The notes beneath the pieces were generated by a model. It did not search any database and had not been told where the DNA came from. It saw only the letters and a list, made by a program, of their open reading frames with translations. Shown piece after piece: positions 16,178 to 23,490 of a stretch of DNA of 37,342 bases. Each line of letters starts with the position of its first letter. Positions within the stretch are counted from its first letter, which is position 1. Both the position numbers and the translations under genes were made by a program. Origin of the DNA: CAZMZF01 sp964570765 (GTDB taxonomy: Bacteria > Zixibacteria > MSB-5A5 > RBG-16-43-9); assembly GCA_964570765.1 (NCBI GenBank), contig CAZMZF010000024.1, positions 1 through 37,342 on the forward strand, in the 5' to 3' direction.

Positions 16178-16933
16178 TTATTCTTTATCCTTGGATTTAT
16201 TTTCCAACTCTATTACCTCCATCCTACGATTAATAATCCAGTAGATCCCGTATAGAAAAACTCCGCTCACCACCACATAATTCGGGATTTTCGACATAAT
16301 CTTCCAGGTCAGATCTGATAGAGGCTCTTCGATCAGGTTGGTGGGGAATCCTAACTTTTCAAACGGAACAGAGGACAGAAACAAAACCGAAGTCCCTCCT
16401 GCCTCTTTTTCCCCATAGATGTGGTCAACATATTGACCCGGATTTTCCTGTATCCTTTTCCGGGCTTCCATTAGAAGCTCGTTTCTATCACCAAATATGG
16501 TAGCGCCGGTTGGGCAGGCTTCAGAGCAGGCAGTTATCTTTCCCTCTTTTTGTCTTTCTGCACACATAGTGCATTTCTTGACTAAGGGCTTTGTGCTTTC
16601 CCATTCATAGGTTGGGACACCAAAGGGGCAGGCTTGAATGCAATATCGACAACCCATACATCTCTTGTCATGGTAGATCACCGGACCGCTTTCGGTCTTT
16701 TCAAAAGCTTTTACCGGACAGACCGAAGCACAGGTCGGCACATTACAGTGCATACATAACCTGCGATAATATACCCCATCCTTTTCTTTCACCACAGTGT
16801 AAGCCGTATTGGTGAGTTCCTCCTCTTCTTTCTCTTTTTGAGGAAGTTTATTGGATTCCTTGCAGGCATAAAAACAAGCCTTGCACCCAATACATTTAGT
16901 GGCATCGAAGAGAAGCGCTTTGGGACTTGACAT
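16178..16933 (-). CDS. Four-cluster 4Fe-4S ferredoxin subunit with C-terminal anchor (HybA/HmcB-like)
   Basis: A 251-aa electron-transfer protein. Four cysteine groups suit four 4Fe-4S clusters: CIGCKACFYAC (14-24), CMHCNVPTCASVC (60-72), CMGCRYCIQAC (92-102) and CTMCAERQKEGKITACSEAC (121-140). A single membrane helix near residues 218-235 (NYVVVSGVFLYGIYWII) anchors it. HybA homologues have a Tat signal at the N-terminus. Here the protein starts directly with MSSPKALLFDATKC, so the clusters probably face the cytoplasm. It would pair with the NrfD-like protein coded next. A strong hairpin precedes the gene at 16995-17034. Confidence 0.93.
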   Translation of the reverse strand: MSSPKALLFDATKCIGCKACFYACKESNKLPQKEKEEEELTNTAYTVVKEKDGVYYRRLCMHCNVPTCASVCPVKAFEKTESGPVIYHDKRCMGCRYCIQACPFGVPTYEWESTKPLVKKCTMCAERQKEGKITACSEACPTGATIFGDRNELLMEARKRIQENPGQYVDHIYGEKEAGGTSVLFLSSVPFEKLGFPTNLIEEPLSDLTWKIMSKIPNYVVVSGVFLYGIYWIINRRMEVIELENKSKDKE

Positions 16934-16994
16934 TTATGACTCCTTCTTTTAAATCATTAATTCTTTCAAAACTTTTAAAACATAATAAAAATAA

Positions 16995-17034
16995 GTTATA
17001 AAGGCAACCTATAAAATAGGATGCCTTTTATAAC
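16995..17034 (-). terminator. Hairpin between the GcvH-like gene and the ferredoxin gene
   Basis: The arms GTTATAAAGGCA / TGCCTTTTATAAC enclose an inner CCTAT-AAA-ATAGG stem, so nearly the whole 40 bases pair. No T-run follows. As it lies inside an apparent operon it may lower downstream expression, or protect the upstream or downstream message, rather than end transcription. Confidence 0.5.
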
Positions 17035-17053
17035 CTGATGTTTTCATTTTAAC

Positions 17054-17725
17054 TTATCTATGCAAAAATTGAGCTTCAAATTCCTCAGTTGTTTTTGTAT
17101 TGAAATGCTCAACCAAACCATCTATAGATGTTCCGCCATCTGCCAGAGTCTGTCCAGCTAAAGCTTCCTGGGGCACATGCCCTCTGACAAACTCTCTCAG
17201 CCGGTTTAATTCCTGCGACCACCAGGCTTTGGTTTTCTCAGCTATCTTGAAATTCTTCAAATCCTCTGATAAATTCTTGGGTTTTATTTGATAAAACCAT
17301 CCATTTTTATACGAGTCTACTCCAAATCTCTGTGGAGTTTTTTCCATCTCTAAATTTTTCTGAACTATAACTCCATCTATTGGAGAATACAGGGTAATTC
17401 TCTTCTCGCCTTGATATAAAACTGCTAAAGGCTCTCCTTTACGGACTTCCTCTCCGGTATTCTTGAACTGAACTTTGGTTACTTTTCCGACCAAGCGCCC
17501 GATCATCTCATCCAGACCTACTTGCAAGTTTCCGGATGCCCGGAGATTAAGCCAGGTATGTCCCTCAGAGAGAAAATATCCAGCCGGATAAGCTGGTGCA
17601 AGTTTAAATGTCGGTCTGGCAAAAGATGTTAATTCTACTGTCTCTCTTACCTCTCTACCCCGTCTAACTAAGCCATCAATCACTATGGCGGCTATGAAGG
17701 TTAGTGCTACTAATAAGGCTACCAT
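17054..17725 (-). CDS. Membrane-anchored GcvH-like (lipoyl-domain) protein
   Basis: A 223-aa protein. Residues 2-20 form an N-terminal membrane helix. Residues 50-150 match glycine cleavage H protein: SEGHTWLNL, VGLDEMIGRLVGKVTKV, NTGEEVRKGEPLAVL, LYSPIDGVIVQKN and NGWFYQIKP. In GcvH the lipoylated Lys sits in ESVK four residues before the LYSP-like turn. Here Lys108 (GEKRITLYSP) is close but offset by one, so lipoylation is uncertain. No other glycine cleavage gene is near. Its place between a receiver protein and iron-sulfur/NrfD subunits points to a redox complex rather than glycine metabolism. The start has GAGGAGG upstream. Confidence 0.85.
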   Translation of the reverse strand: MVALLVALTFIAAIVIDGLVRRGREVRETVELTSFARPTFKLAPAYPAGYFLSEGHTWLNLRASGNLQVGLDEMIGRLVGKVTKVQFKNTGEEVRKGEPLAVLYQGEKRITLYSPIDGVIVQKNLEMEKTPQRFGVDSYKNGWFYQIKPKNLSEDLKNFKIAEKTKAWWSQELNRLREFVRGHVPQEALAGQTLADGGTSIDGLVEHFNTKTTEEFEAQFLHR

Positions 17726-17794
17726 TTTAACTCCTCCTCTTTTTGTTGTTTTCTTTGTTCATTTTTACTTACTTTCTTTAGTTTAGTTGTTAAA

Positions 17795-18475
17795 CTATGA
17801 TTTTAAAGATTTCTTACCGAAAATAGATTTAAAAATCCCTACGATAATGCTAACCAGGCCAATCGGTAAAAGAAAAATAAAGAAAAGTCTGGAAAGAACT
17901 GCGCTCCATAAAAACTTTGGAACAGATAAAATTGCATCCCATAACCTCTTTGTTCCGGAAATAACTAAAGTCTCAGGAAGAATCTCTTCTTCAATTATCG
18001 CTTTTTTCTCTTCTATCTCTGGCTCAATTTCAGCTCCGGCAATAATCCTTTTTGCTTCTGCCTCAATTGCTGACTCATCTTCTGGCTCCTCCTTCTTTAC
18101 TGTCTTTGTATGTTCTATTGCCTTGATTAAAACATCTTTCAGCTCGTCCGGGGTAAAAGGCTTTGAAACATAATCTGAAACCCCTAACTTCATTGCCTTT
18201 ACCGCTGATTCCACAGAAGGATAACCTGTTATCATTACTACGATTACATCTGGATGATTCTTCTTGATGATCCTTAAAACCTCCATCCCGTCTATCTCCG
18301 GAAGCTTCCAGTCCACCAAAACTGCATCATATTGATCTTCTTCTATCTTCTTTAAACCTTCCCTGCCATTCATAGCTCCATTTACTTCAAATCCTTCCTG
18401 GCGCAATATCTTTCGACAGCTATCTAAGACGATCGGTTCATCATCTATCACCAGTATGTTCTTTTTGTCCTTCAT
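17795..18475 (-). CDS. Response-regulator receiver protein with C-terminal membrane helix
   Basis: About 226 aa from the ATG at 18475. The ribosome binding site GGAGGAGGTG ends 5 bases before that ATG; a longer frame from TTG 18493 would place the site inside the coding region, so I prefer the shorter form. The receiver domain fills the first 120 residues with the phosphorylatable Asp in VLVDWKLPEIDG, Thr in MITGYPS and Lys in VSKPF. An acidic linker (EEPEDESAIEAEAK) follows, and then a hydrophobic segment (LFFIFLLPIGLVSIIVGIF) near the end. No DNA-binding or enzymatic output domain is present. It heads the operon behind the sigma-54 promoter and may control the membrane complex by contact. 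Confidence 0.88.
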   Translation of the reverse strand: MKDKKNILVIDDEPIVLDSCRKILRQEGFEVNGAMNGREGLKKIEEDQYDAVLVDWKLPEIDGMEVLRIIKKNHPDVIVVMITGYPSVESAVKAMKLGVSDYVSKPFTPDELKDVLIKAIEHTKTVKKEEPEDESAIEAEAKRIIAGAEIEPEIEEKKAIIEEEILPETLVISGTKRLWDAILSVPKFLWSAVLSRLFFIFLLPIGLVSIIVGIFKSIFGKKSLKS

Positions 18476-18531
18476 CTTACTCACCTCCTCCAACTTTAGA
18501 GTTTGTTACTTTTTTCACAATCTTAATTAAA

Positions 18532-18546
18532 GCAACATATATGCCA
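18532..18546 (-). promoter_or_regulatory. Sigma-54 (-24/-12) promoter of the receiver/GcvH-like/ferredoxin/NrfD operon
   Basis: The minus strand reads TTGGCATATATGTTGCTTT. It carries the GG and GC pairs with exactly ten bases between them and matches TGGCA and TTGC of the consensus. Transcription would start near 18520, about 45 bases before the ATG at 18475, leaving room for the GGAGGAGGTG site. An NtrC-type activator with a competent AAA+ domain is coded immediately upstream, which supports the call. Confidence 0.75.
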
Positions 18547-18754
18547 AATAATAAATTAAAAGGAGCTATCTTTAATTAAGCTTTTATGTTACAATAAGTT
18601 AAAAGTAATAAAAGTGGTGGTTTTGCCTAGAAAAGAAAATAAAAAGAAAGCTCTTGTATATTTTTAATATGCGGTTATGTAGGCTAAGTCTATGAAATAC
18701 TCCGAATTAAGATTTTATTTTGATGTATAAAATAACTCTAAAAGTATAAATCTT

Positions 18755-20161
18755 TTATTCATTTTCTTCCCTTATCCTTATATTATATTTTCTCATCAGG
18801 GCTTGAAAGTTAGTCCTCTGCATCCCGACCTCTTTAGCAGAGCGGGTAACGTTCCAGTCATTTCGGTTCAAGGCTTCAAGTATGAACATCTTCTCAATAT
18901 TTTCCACTGCGCTTTCTCTGAGATATTTTTTCATCGTTTTCAGCTCTTCGGAGTTTTTCGGGATCTGGGTATCAATTTCTGCACCCTGCCCTAAGATATT
19001 GGCTGGCAGGTACTCTGAGATAATGGTCTTACCTTCAGCCATAACTACCGCCCTTTCTATCACATTTTCCAGTTGTCTGACATTTCCAGGCCATTCATAA
19101 TTAATAAGCTTGTTCATCGCTTCCACTGAAATACTTTTGATTTCCCTATTCATCTCCTGATTGAATTTCTTAAGAAAATGATAAGCCAAAATCGGGATAT
19201 CATCTTTTCTTTCCCTTAAAGGAGGAATGGTGATCGAGACCACATTCAACCTGTAATACAGGTCTTCCCGGAACCTCTTTTCATTAACTAATTCCTCCAG
19301 ATTCTTGTTAGTAGCCACGATGAACCGCAAATCTACCTTTTTAGTCTGAACCCCTCCCACTGGTAGGAACTCCTGTTCCTGGATAACTCTTAAGAGCTTT
19401 CCCTGGATAATCGGGTTAATATCCCCGATCTCATCTAAAAAGACCGAGCCCCCATCTGCCACTTCAAAAAGACCTGGCTTGGTAACTATCGCCCCGGTGA
19501 ATGAGCCCTTGACATGCCCGAAAAGCTCACTCTCCAAAAGGTCCTGGGATAATACCCCGCAGTCTACCGGGAAAAAAGGCTTGTTTTTTCTGAAACTATT
19601 GAAATGAATAGCCCTGGCAACTAACTCCTTACCGGTTCCACTCTCACCATAGATCAATACAGTACTATCTGTGGGTGCAACCTTGCGAATGAATTTGAAA
19701 ACCTCCTGTATTTTGGGGCTATTGCCTACGATATTTTCAAAAGAATATTTAGCCTCTAATTCTTTATGCAGGTAGATATTTTCAAAAATCAGTTTTTTTT
19801 TCTCCAGAGCTTTTTCCACCACCACGATAAGCTCTTCCGGGGTGAAAGGCTTCGGGATATAATCTAAAGCGCCCATTCTCATAGCCTGGACCGCAGTCTG
19901 CACTGTGGAATAGCCGGTTATCATTATCACAACTATCTCCGGGTCCTTTTCCTTTATCTTGGCTAATAGCTCCATCCCATCCATACCAGGCATCTTCAGG
20001 TCAGTGATTACTATGTCGAATGATTCCTGAGAGAGCTTTTCCAAAGCCTCTTCTCCTGAAAGAGCAATCCCAACCTCATAACCTTCAGGTGATAGGATTC
20101 TCTGGACGCTTTTACAGATGACAACTTCATCATCCACTACCAGGATATTACCTTTTGCCAT
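18755..20161 (-). CDS. NtrC-family sigma-54-dependent response regulator
   Basis: A 468-aa activator with all three expected parts. The receiver domain has Asp54 in VITDLKMPGMDG. The AAA+ domain has Walker A GESGTGKE, GSFTGA (a permitted form of GAFTGA), Walker B VFLDEIGD and Arg finger FREDLYYRLNV. The C-terminal Fis-type helix-turn-helix reads NDWNVTRSAKEVGMQRTNFQALMRK. Unlike the regulator at 13098-14450, every catalytic residue is intact. It starts 32 bases after the sensor kinase and both are on the minus strand, so they form a two-component pair. The sigma-54 promoter 210 bases downstream of its stop is its likely target. Confidence 0.95.
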   Translation of the reverse strand: MAKGNILVVDDEVVICKSVQRILSPEGYEVGIALSGEEALEKLSQESFDIVITDLKMPGMDGMELLAKIKEKDPEIVVIMITGYSTVQTAVQAMRMGALDYIPKPFTPEELIVVVEKALEKKKLIFENIYLHKELEAKYSFENIVGNSPKIQEVFKFIRKVAPTDSTVLIYGESGTGKELVARAIHFNSFRKNKPFFPVDCGVLSQDLLESELFGHVKGSFTGAIVTKPGLFEVADGGSVFLDEIGDINPIIQGKLLRVIQEQEFLPVGGVQTKKVDLRFIVATNKNLEELVNEKRFREDLYYRLNVVSITIPPLRERKDDIPILAYHFLKKFNQEMNREIKSISVEAMNKLINYEWPGNVRQLENVIERAVVMAEGKTIISEYLPANILGQGAEIDTQIPKNSEELKTMKKYLRESAVENIEKMFILEALNRNDWNVTRSAKEVGMQRTNFQALMRKYNIRIREENE

Positions 20162-20193
20162 TTTCTGTTTTAATCTCCTTAACTAAGACTTTA

Positions 20194-21753
20194 TTATTCT
20201 AAAGGCAATTTAACAGTAAAGGTCGAGCCTTTTCCTAATTGACTTTTCACCTCTAAGAAACCGTTATGCCGTTGAATAATTCCGTAGCTAACTGATAGAC
20301 CTAAGCCAGTTCCCCTTCCTGACCGCTTTGTAGTAAAGAACGGGTCAAAGATCTTGGGTAAGTTTTCCTCAGAGATTCCAGAACCAGTGTCGATAAAGCT
20401 TACCTTTACAAACTTCTTCTCAGGATCGAAATCTGATCCTATGGTCAGAGTTCCACCCTGAGACATAGCCTCAGCCGCATTTAAGATTATATTCACAAAA
20501 ACCTGTTTTATCTGGTCAACATCCATCATCACTGTAGGCAGATTTTTATTTAGCTTTTTTTCAACGCTTATATTAAGGAAAAGCGCTTGATTTTCCAGCA
20601 GGGAAAGGGTCTCCTCCACTACTTTATTTATATCTGCCCGGGTTTTACTCGGCTCGGTCTGTCGGGCAAATTCTAAAAGACCCTTCACGATTTTCCTGCA
20701 ACGGGTTGTTTCGCTGACTATCACCTCTAAATCTTCTTTCATCTGAGGATTCTCTTTATGCTCTTTCAAAAGCAAAGAGCTATAAGTTAAAATTCCAGTT
20801 AGCGGATTATTTATCTCATGTGCAATCCCGGCCGCCAACTTACCTAAGGAAGCTAATTTTTCAGACTGGATTAGTTGCTCCTGGGTTTTCTTGAGCTCCT
20901 TTGTCTTTTCCTCCACTCTTTTCTCTAAAACCCGGCTCCATTCTTCTAATTCCTCTTGAGCCTCGGATAAATCCTTGGTCATCCGGTTGAAAGAGTTTGC
21001 CAGCTCACCGATCTCATCTTTAGAATCTATTTTTAAAGTATACTCTAAATCTCCGGAAGCAATCTTCTTGGTCTCATCCACTAAAGCCCTAACCGGACGG
21101 CTAACCGACCGTTTAACAAACATGGCGATAGTTCCAGAAATACCTAAGAATAGCACTACTGCAAAAGCTAACATTTTGTTCTGATTTCCCTTTATCTGGT
21201 GATCTACGTCTGCTAAGGACATCCCGATATCTAAAACCCCTAAGACCTTTTGAGTAGAAGGATGAGCATGGCAGTCTGCAGTATAACAATCCTTTTCATT
21301 ATAGATAGGATTTATCATCCCCAGGACCCGGTGTCCCTCTTTAGATTTATAGATCCGATTCCTCTCCGGAGTAGGGAGTTTTTCCAGAGGTTTTTCAGCC
21401 GAATGACAGGCATAACAGGCTTCAGCCTTTTTATCCACCATCGAGCCGATATCCTTTTTATCCGTGGAGAACATTATCTCTCCCTCTTTGTTGAAAATTC
21501 TGATCTTCTCAATCCCCTCCTGTTCTCCTATGGTTTCGATAATCTTATGCACTGCCTCGCTTTCGTATTTTAACATATCATAGCGGGTGCTTCTTTTAAC
21601 CGTTTCGCTTATGCGGGAAGCCCCTTTAAGAACCTCACCTATCAATTGTTTTTTCTGGGAGTTTATACTCACATAAGCGAATATCCCCAAAGCCACAATC
21701 AGAATAGCCCCCACAAATAAGATTAACTTAAACCCTAAGCGATTATACCACAT
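20194..21753 (-). CDS. Sensor histidine kinase with periplasmic CxxCH and Cx4CH motifs
   Basis: A 519-aa kinase. A membrane helix at residues 8-30 is followed by a sensor domain of about 160 residues, a second helix at 194-213, HAMP at about 214-266, a coiled coil, a DHp helix with His312 (LAAGIAHEINNPLTG) and an HATPase domain (FVNIILNAAEAM, DTGSGISEENLPKIFDPFF, GTGLGLS). The sensor domain, outside the membrane, holds C113-YA-C116-H117, a c-type heme motif, and C156-YTAD-C161-H162, an expanded Cx4CH. Heme-containing sensors of this shape are known in Geobacter and relatives. The signal is probably redox or a small ligand. Coded directly upstream of its regulator. Confidence 0.93.
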   Translation of the reverse strand: MWYNRLGFKLILFVGAILIVALGIFAYVSINSQKKQLIGEVLKGASRISETVKRSTRYDMLKYESEAVHKIIETIGEQEGIEKIRIFNKEGEIMFSTDKKDIGSMVDKKAEACYACHSAEKPLEKLPTPERNRIYKSKEGHRVLGMINPIYNEKDCYTADCHAHPSTQKVLGVLDIGMSLADVDHQIKGNQNKMLAFAVVLFLGISGTIAMFVKRSVSRPVRALVDETKKIASGDLEYTLKIDSKDEIGELANSFNRMTKDLSEAQEELEEWSRVLEKRVEEKTKELKKTQEQLIQSEKLASLGKLAAGIAHEINNPLTGILTYSSLLLKEHKENPQMKEDLEVIVSETTRCRKIVKGLLEFARQTEPSKTRADINKVVEETLSLLENQALFLNISVEKKLNKNLPTVMMDVDQIKQVFVNIILNAAEAMSQGGTLTIGSDFDPEKKFVKVSFIDTGSGISEENLPKIFDPFFTTKRSGRGTGLGLSVSYGIIQRHNGFLEVKSQLGKGSTFTVKLPLE

Positions 21754-22026
21754 ATAAAAAACTCCACAAGTTGAGCCTTAATATAAAATCTTTAAAATTA
21801 AATGTCAAATCTTTAACCTGAAAGATTATACAGTATAGAAAAAGGATATATTTGTATATGGGGTGCATACATGTTGAGAGCTGAACCCGCCTTGAGGGTA
21901 AGGCGGGGTTACCGCATTGTAGGGACAGAACAGTGTTCTGTCCGTTCCTTCGCGAATCGACCGATTCTACTCGGTAAACCCAGGTTGCCCTCAACCTGGG
22001 TTTAATTTCTCTTCCCCAAAAAATAA
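21754..22026. other. Upstream region of the kinase with a compound palindromic repeat
   Basis: No gene is seen. The part nearest the kinase is AT-rich and may hold its promoter, but no hexamer pair is convincing. From about 21888 to 21942 lies a repeat with AAGGCGGGG, then TACCG, then GTAGGGACAGAACAGTG and TTCTGTCC. The last part forms a hairpin GGACAGAA-CAGTG-TTCTGTCC. A further hairpin AACCCAGGTTG...CAACCTGGGTT lies at about 21975-22002. The first repeat recurs on the other side of the tRNA. Confidence 0.5.
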
Positions 22027-22100
22027 TAGCGGCGAAGGGATTCGAACCCCTGACCAAAGGATTATGATTCCCTTGCTCTGACCAGCTGAGCTACGCCGCC
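22027..22100 (-). tRNA. tRNA-Met (anticodon CAT), probably elongator
   Basis: The minus strand folds into a normal cloverleaf. Acceptor GGCGGCG pairs with CGCCGCT (G-U at the end), the D-arm is GCTCAGCTGGTCAGAGC, the anticodon stem AGGGA/TCCTT holds the loop ATCATAA with anticodon CAT, and the T-arm includes GGGG-TTCGAAT-CCC. CCA is not encoded. The paired first position argues against initiator tRNA. An Ile tRNA with a lysidine-modified CAT anticodon cannot be excluded. Confidence 0.93.
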
Positions 22101-22469
22101 ATTTCGAAGAATATTTACGATAAAAAGCAAAGATTGTCAAGGGAAATTACACCCCGCTCTTACAGAAGGGCAAGGCGGGGATACCGAGTTGTAGGGACAG
22201 AACAGTGTCCTGTCCTTTTTCCTCAAAAAAATCCTTGCTAAATTTATTTCAAGAGCTAAATTATAATCCGAGTAACGGATCCGTAGGAAAGGAACATTTA
22301 AACCTTTTGTTCTTTTAAGGGTGAAGGTTTGCATCACTTTTGCTCTGTAGTTCAGTCAGAGTTAGTATATGCGAATCCCGCCATAGGCGGGCTCAAATTT
22401 AATACCAAACTCAGAGTATTGACGAACTTGTTCATATATGAAGAGTTATATGACACCTGAACTCTTTAA
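22101..22469. other. Non-coding stretch between tRNA-Met and the ABC-3C operon
   Basis: No gene is supported. A second copy of the AAGGCGGGG-TACCG-GTAGGGACAGAACAG element lies at about 22151-22215, in the same orientation as the copy at 21888-21942. A GGATCCGTAGGAAAGGA word occurs near 22276-22292, resembling others near 555 and 32135. A CCCGCCATAGGCGGG palindrome lies at 22375-22389. Confidence 0.5.
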
Positions 22470-22498
22470 TTCACTTAGTGAAAAAATATTAGTATAAA
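22470..22498 (+). promoter_or_regulatory. Candidate promoter of the ABC-3C operon
   Basis: TTCACT (22470-22475), 17 bases, TATAAA (22493-22498). The -35 box lies inside the palindrome TTCACTTAGTGAA (22470-22482), which might serve as an operator. A ribosome binding site AGGGAG follows at 22516-22521. Confidence 0.4.
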
Positions 22499-22528
22499 AC
22501 TATATGGTGAACAACAGGGAGTAGCAAC

Positions 22529-23266
22529 ATCCCGCCCAAGGATCAAAAGATACTGTGTTTGAGAAGCGGAAATATATGTGCATTCCCCGACTGCAATACT
22601 AGTTTGGTAGTAGGCAAGACTGATGCAGATAAGGAGTCGGTAATAGGGGATATGGCTCATATCGAAGGTGAAAAACTGGGTGCGGCAAGATATAATCCTA
22701 ATATGACTGATGAAGACAGAAATTCATATAATAATCTAATCATGATCTGCAAAATTCATCATAAAATCATCGATGATCAACCACAAGAATATCCTGTACA
22801 ACGATTAAAACAAATGAAATCTGAACATGAGAATTGGATTCGAGAATCGACTGCAAAGGAAATCTTAAACGTTACTTTTGCTGAGCTGAGTGTTGTCACA
22901 AAATACATTGTTTCTGGTCAATCGTTCAGGGCGGATGATTATACGCTCATTCCTCCTCGAGACAAGATTCAAAAAAATAGGCTTTCCTCGGGGACCCAAC
23001 AATTGATAGTGATGGGGATGACGCAGGTGAAACAAGTCGCTGATTTTATTAACAAAGTCCCTGATATTGAGTTTAGCGATAGGCTCAACACAGGTTTTGT
23101 TGCTGAATATGAAAAATTAAAGAATATTGATGGATTTATTGGAGATAGCTTATTTGAAGCACTCCTGGATTTCGCTTCGGCCGGGTCGAGTGATTTTAAG
23201 CAGAAAGCTGCAGGATTAGCAATTTTAGTGTATCTATTCGAAAAATGTGAGGTGTTTGAAAAATGA
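22529..23266 (+). CDS. HNH-type protein of an ABC-three-component system (start uncertain)
   Basis: A protein of about 240 aa with an N-terminal HNH/zinc-finger nuclease fold: CAFPDC, a central GDMAHIEGEK with the His, ARYNPNMTDEDRNSYNNLI, then CKIHHKIIDDQP. This is the family found as the effector in many ABC-3C systems. The remaining 140 residues form a helical C-terminal region with no named motif and may bind the ATPase partner. The first usual start in frame is TTG 22559, but the upstream codons read IPPKDQKILCLRSGN, conserved in this family. AGGGAG is 7 bases before ATC 22529, so I start there. The stop overlaps the next gene by 4 bases. Confidence 0.82.
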   Translation: MPPKDQKILCLRSGNICAFPDCNTSLVVGKTDADKESVIGDMAHIEGEKLGAARYNPNMTDEDRNSYNNLIMICKIHHKIIDDQPQEYPVQRLKQMKSEHENWIRESTAKEILNVTFAELSVVTKYIVSGQSFRADDYTLIPPRDKIQKNRLSSGTQQLIVMGMTQVKQVADFINKVPDIEFSDRLNTGFVAEYEKLKNIDGFIGDSLFEALLDFASAGSSDFKQKAAGLAILVYLFEKCEVFEK

Positions 23267-23490
23267 TCCTTCCAAATAAACACATACAAATATCTAATTC
23301 CTTATTAAATTTGGGAGCTATTATATTAGATAATATTTCAGGAACTCAAACAGTCAGTTTGCTGTGGGACAAAGTAAGAGGATTATCTGATGTAAGAAAC
23401 TTTGAAAGGTTTACCTTGGGATTAGATTTATTATCCATTCTTGGACTTATTGAGCTAAAAGACGGGATAATACGGAGGGTTGAAAAATGA
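23263..23490 (+). CDS. ABC-3C middle component (MC6-like)
   Basis: A 75-aa helical protein (ILPNKHIQISNSLLNLGAII, LLWDKVRG, FERFTLGLDLLSILGLIEL) resembling the small middle component of ABC-three-component systems. These are winged-helix-like linkers that sit between the effector and the DUF2326 ATPase. It overlaps the HNH gene and the ATPase gene by 4 bases each (ATGA), so the three are made in fixed proportion from one message. It contains no catalytic motif. The function as adaptor is inferred from family and gene order. Confidence 0.82.
   Translation: MILPNKHIQISNSLLNLGAIILDNISGTQTVSLLWDKVRGLSDVRNFERFTLGLDLLSILGLIELKDGIIRRVEK

Noticed and set aside
21743..22057. Minus-strand open frame of 104 codons next to tRNA-Met
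   Set aside because: It runs through the tRNA end and a palindromic repeat, and its translation shows no coherent fold, so it is a chance frame.
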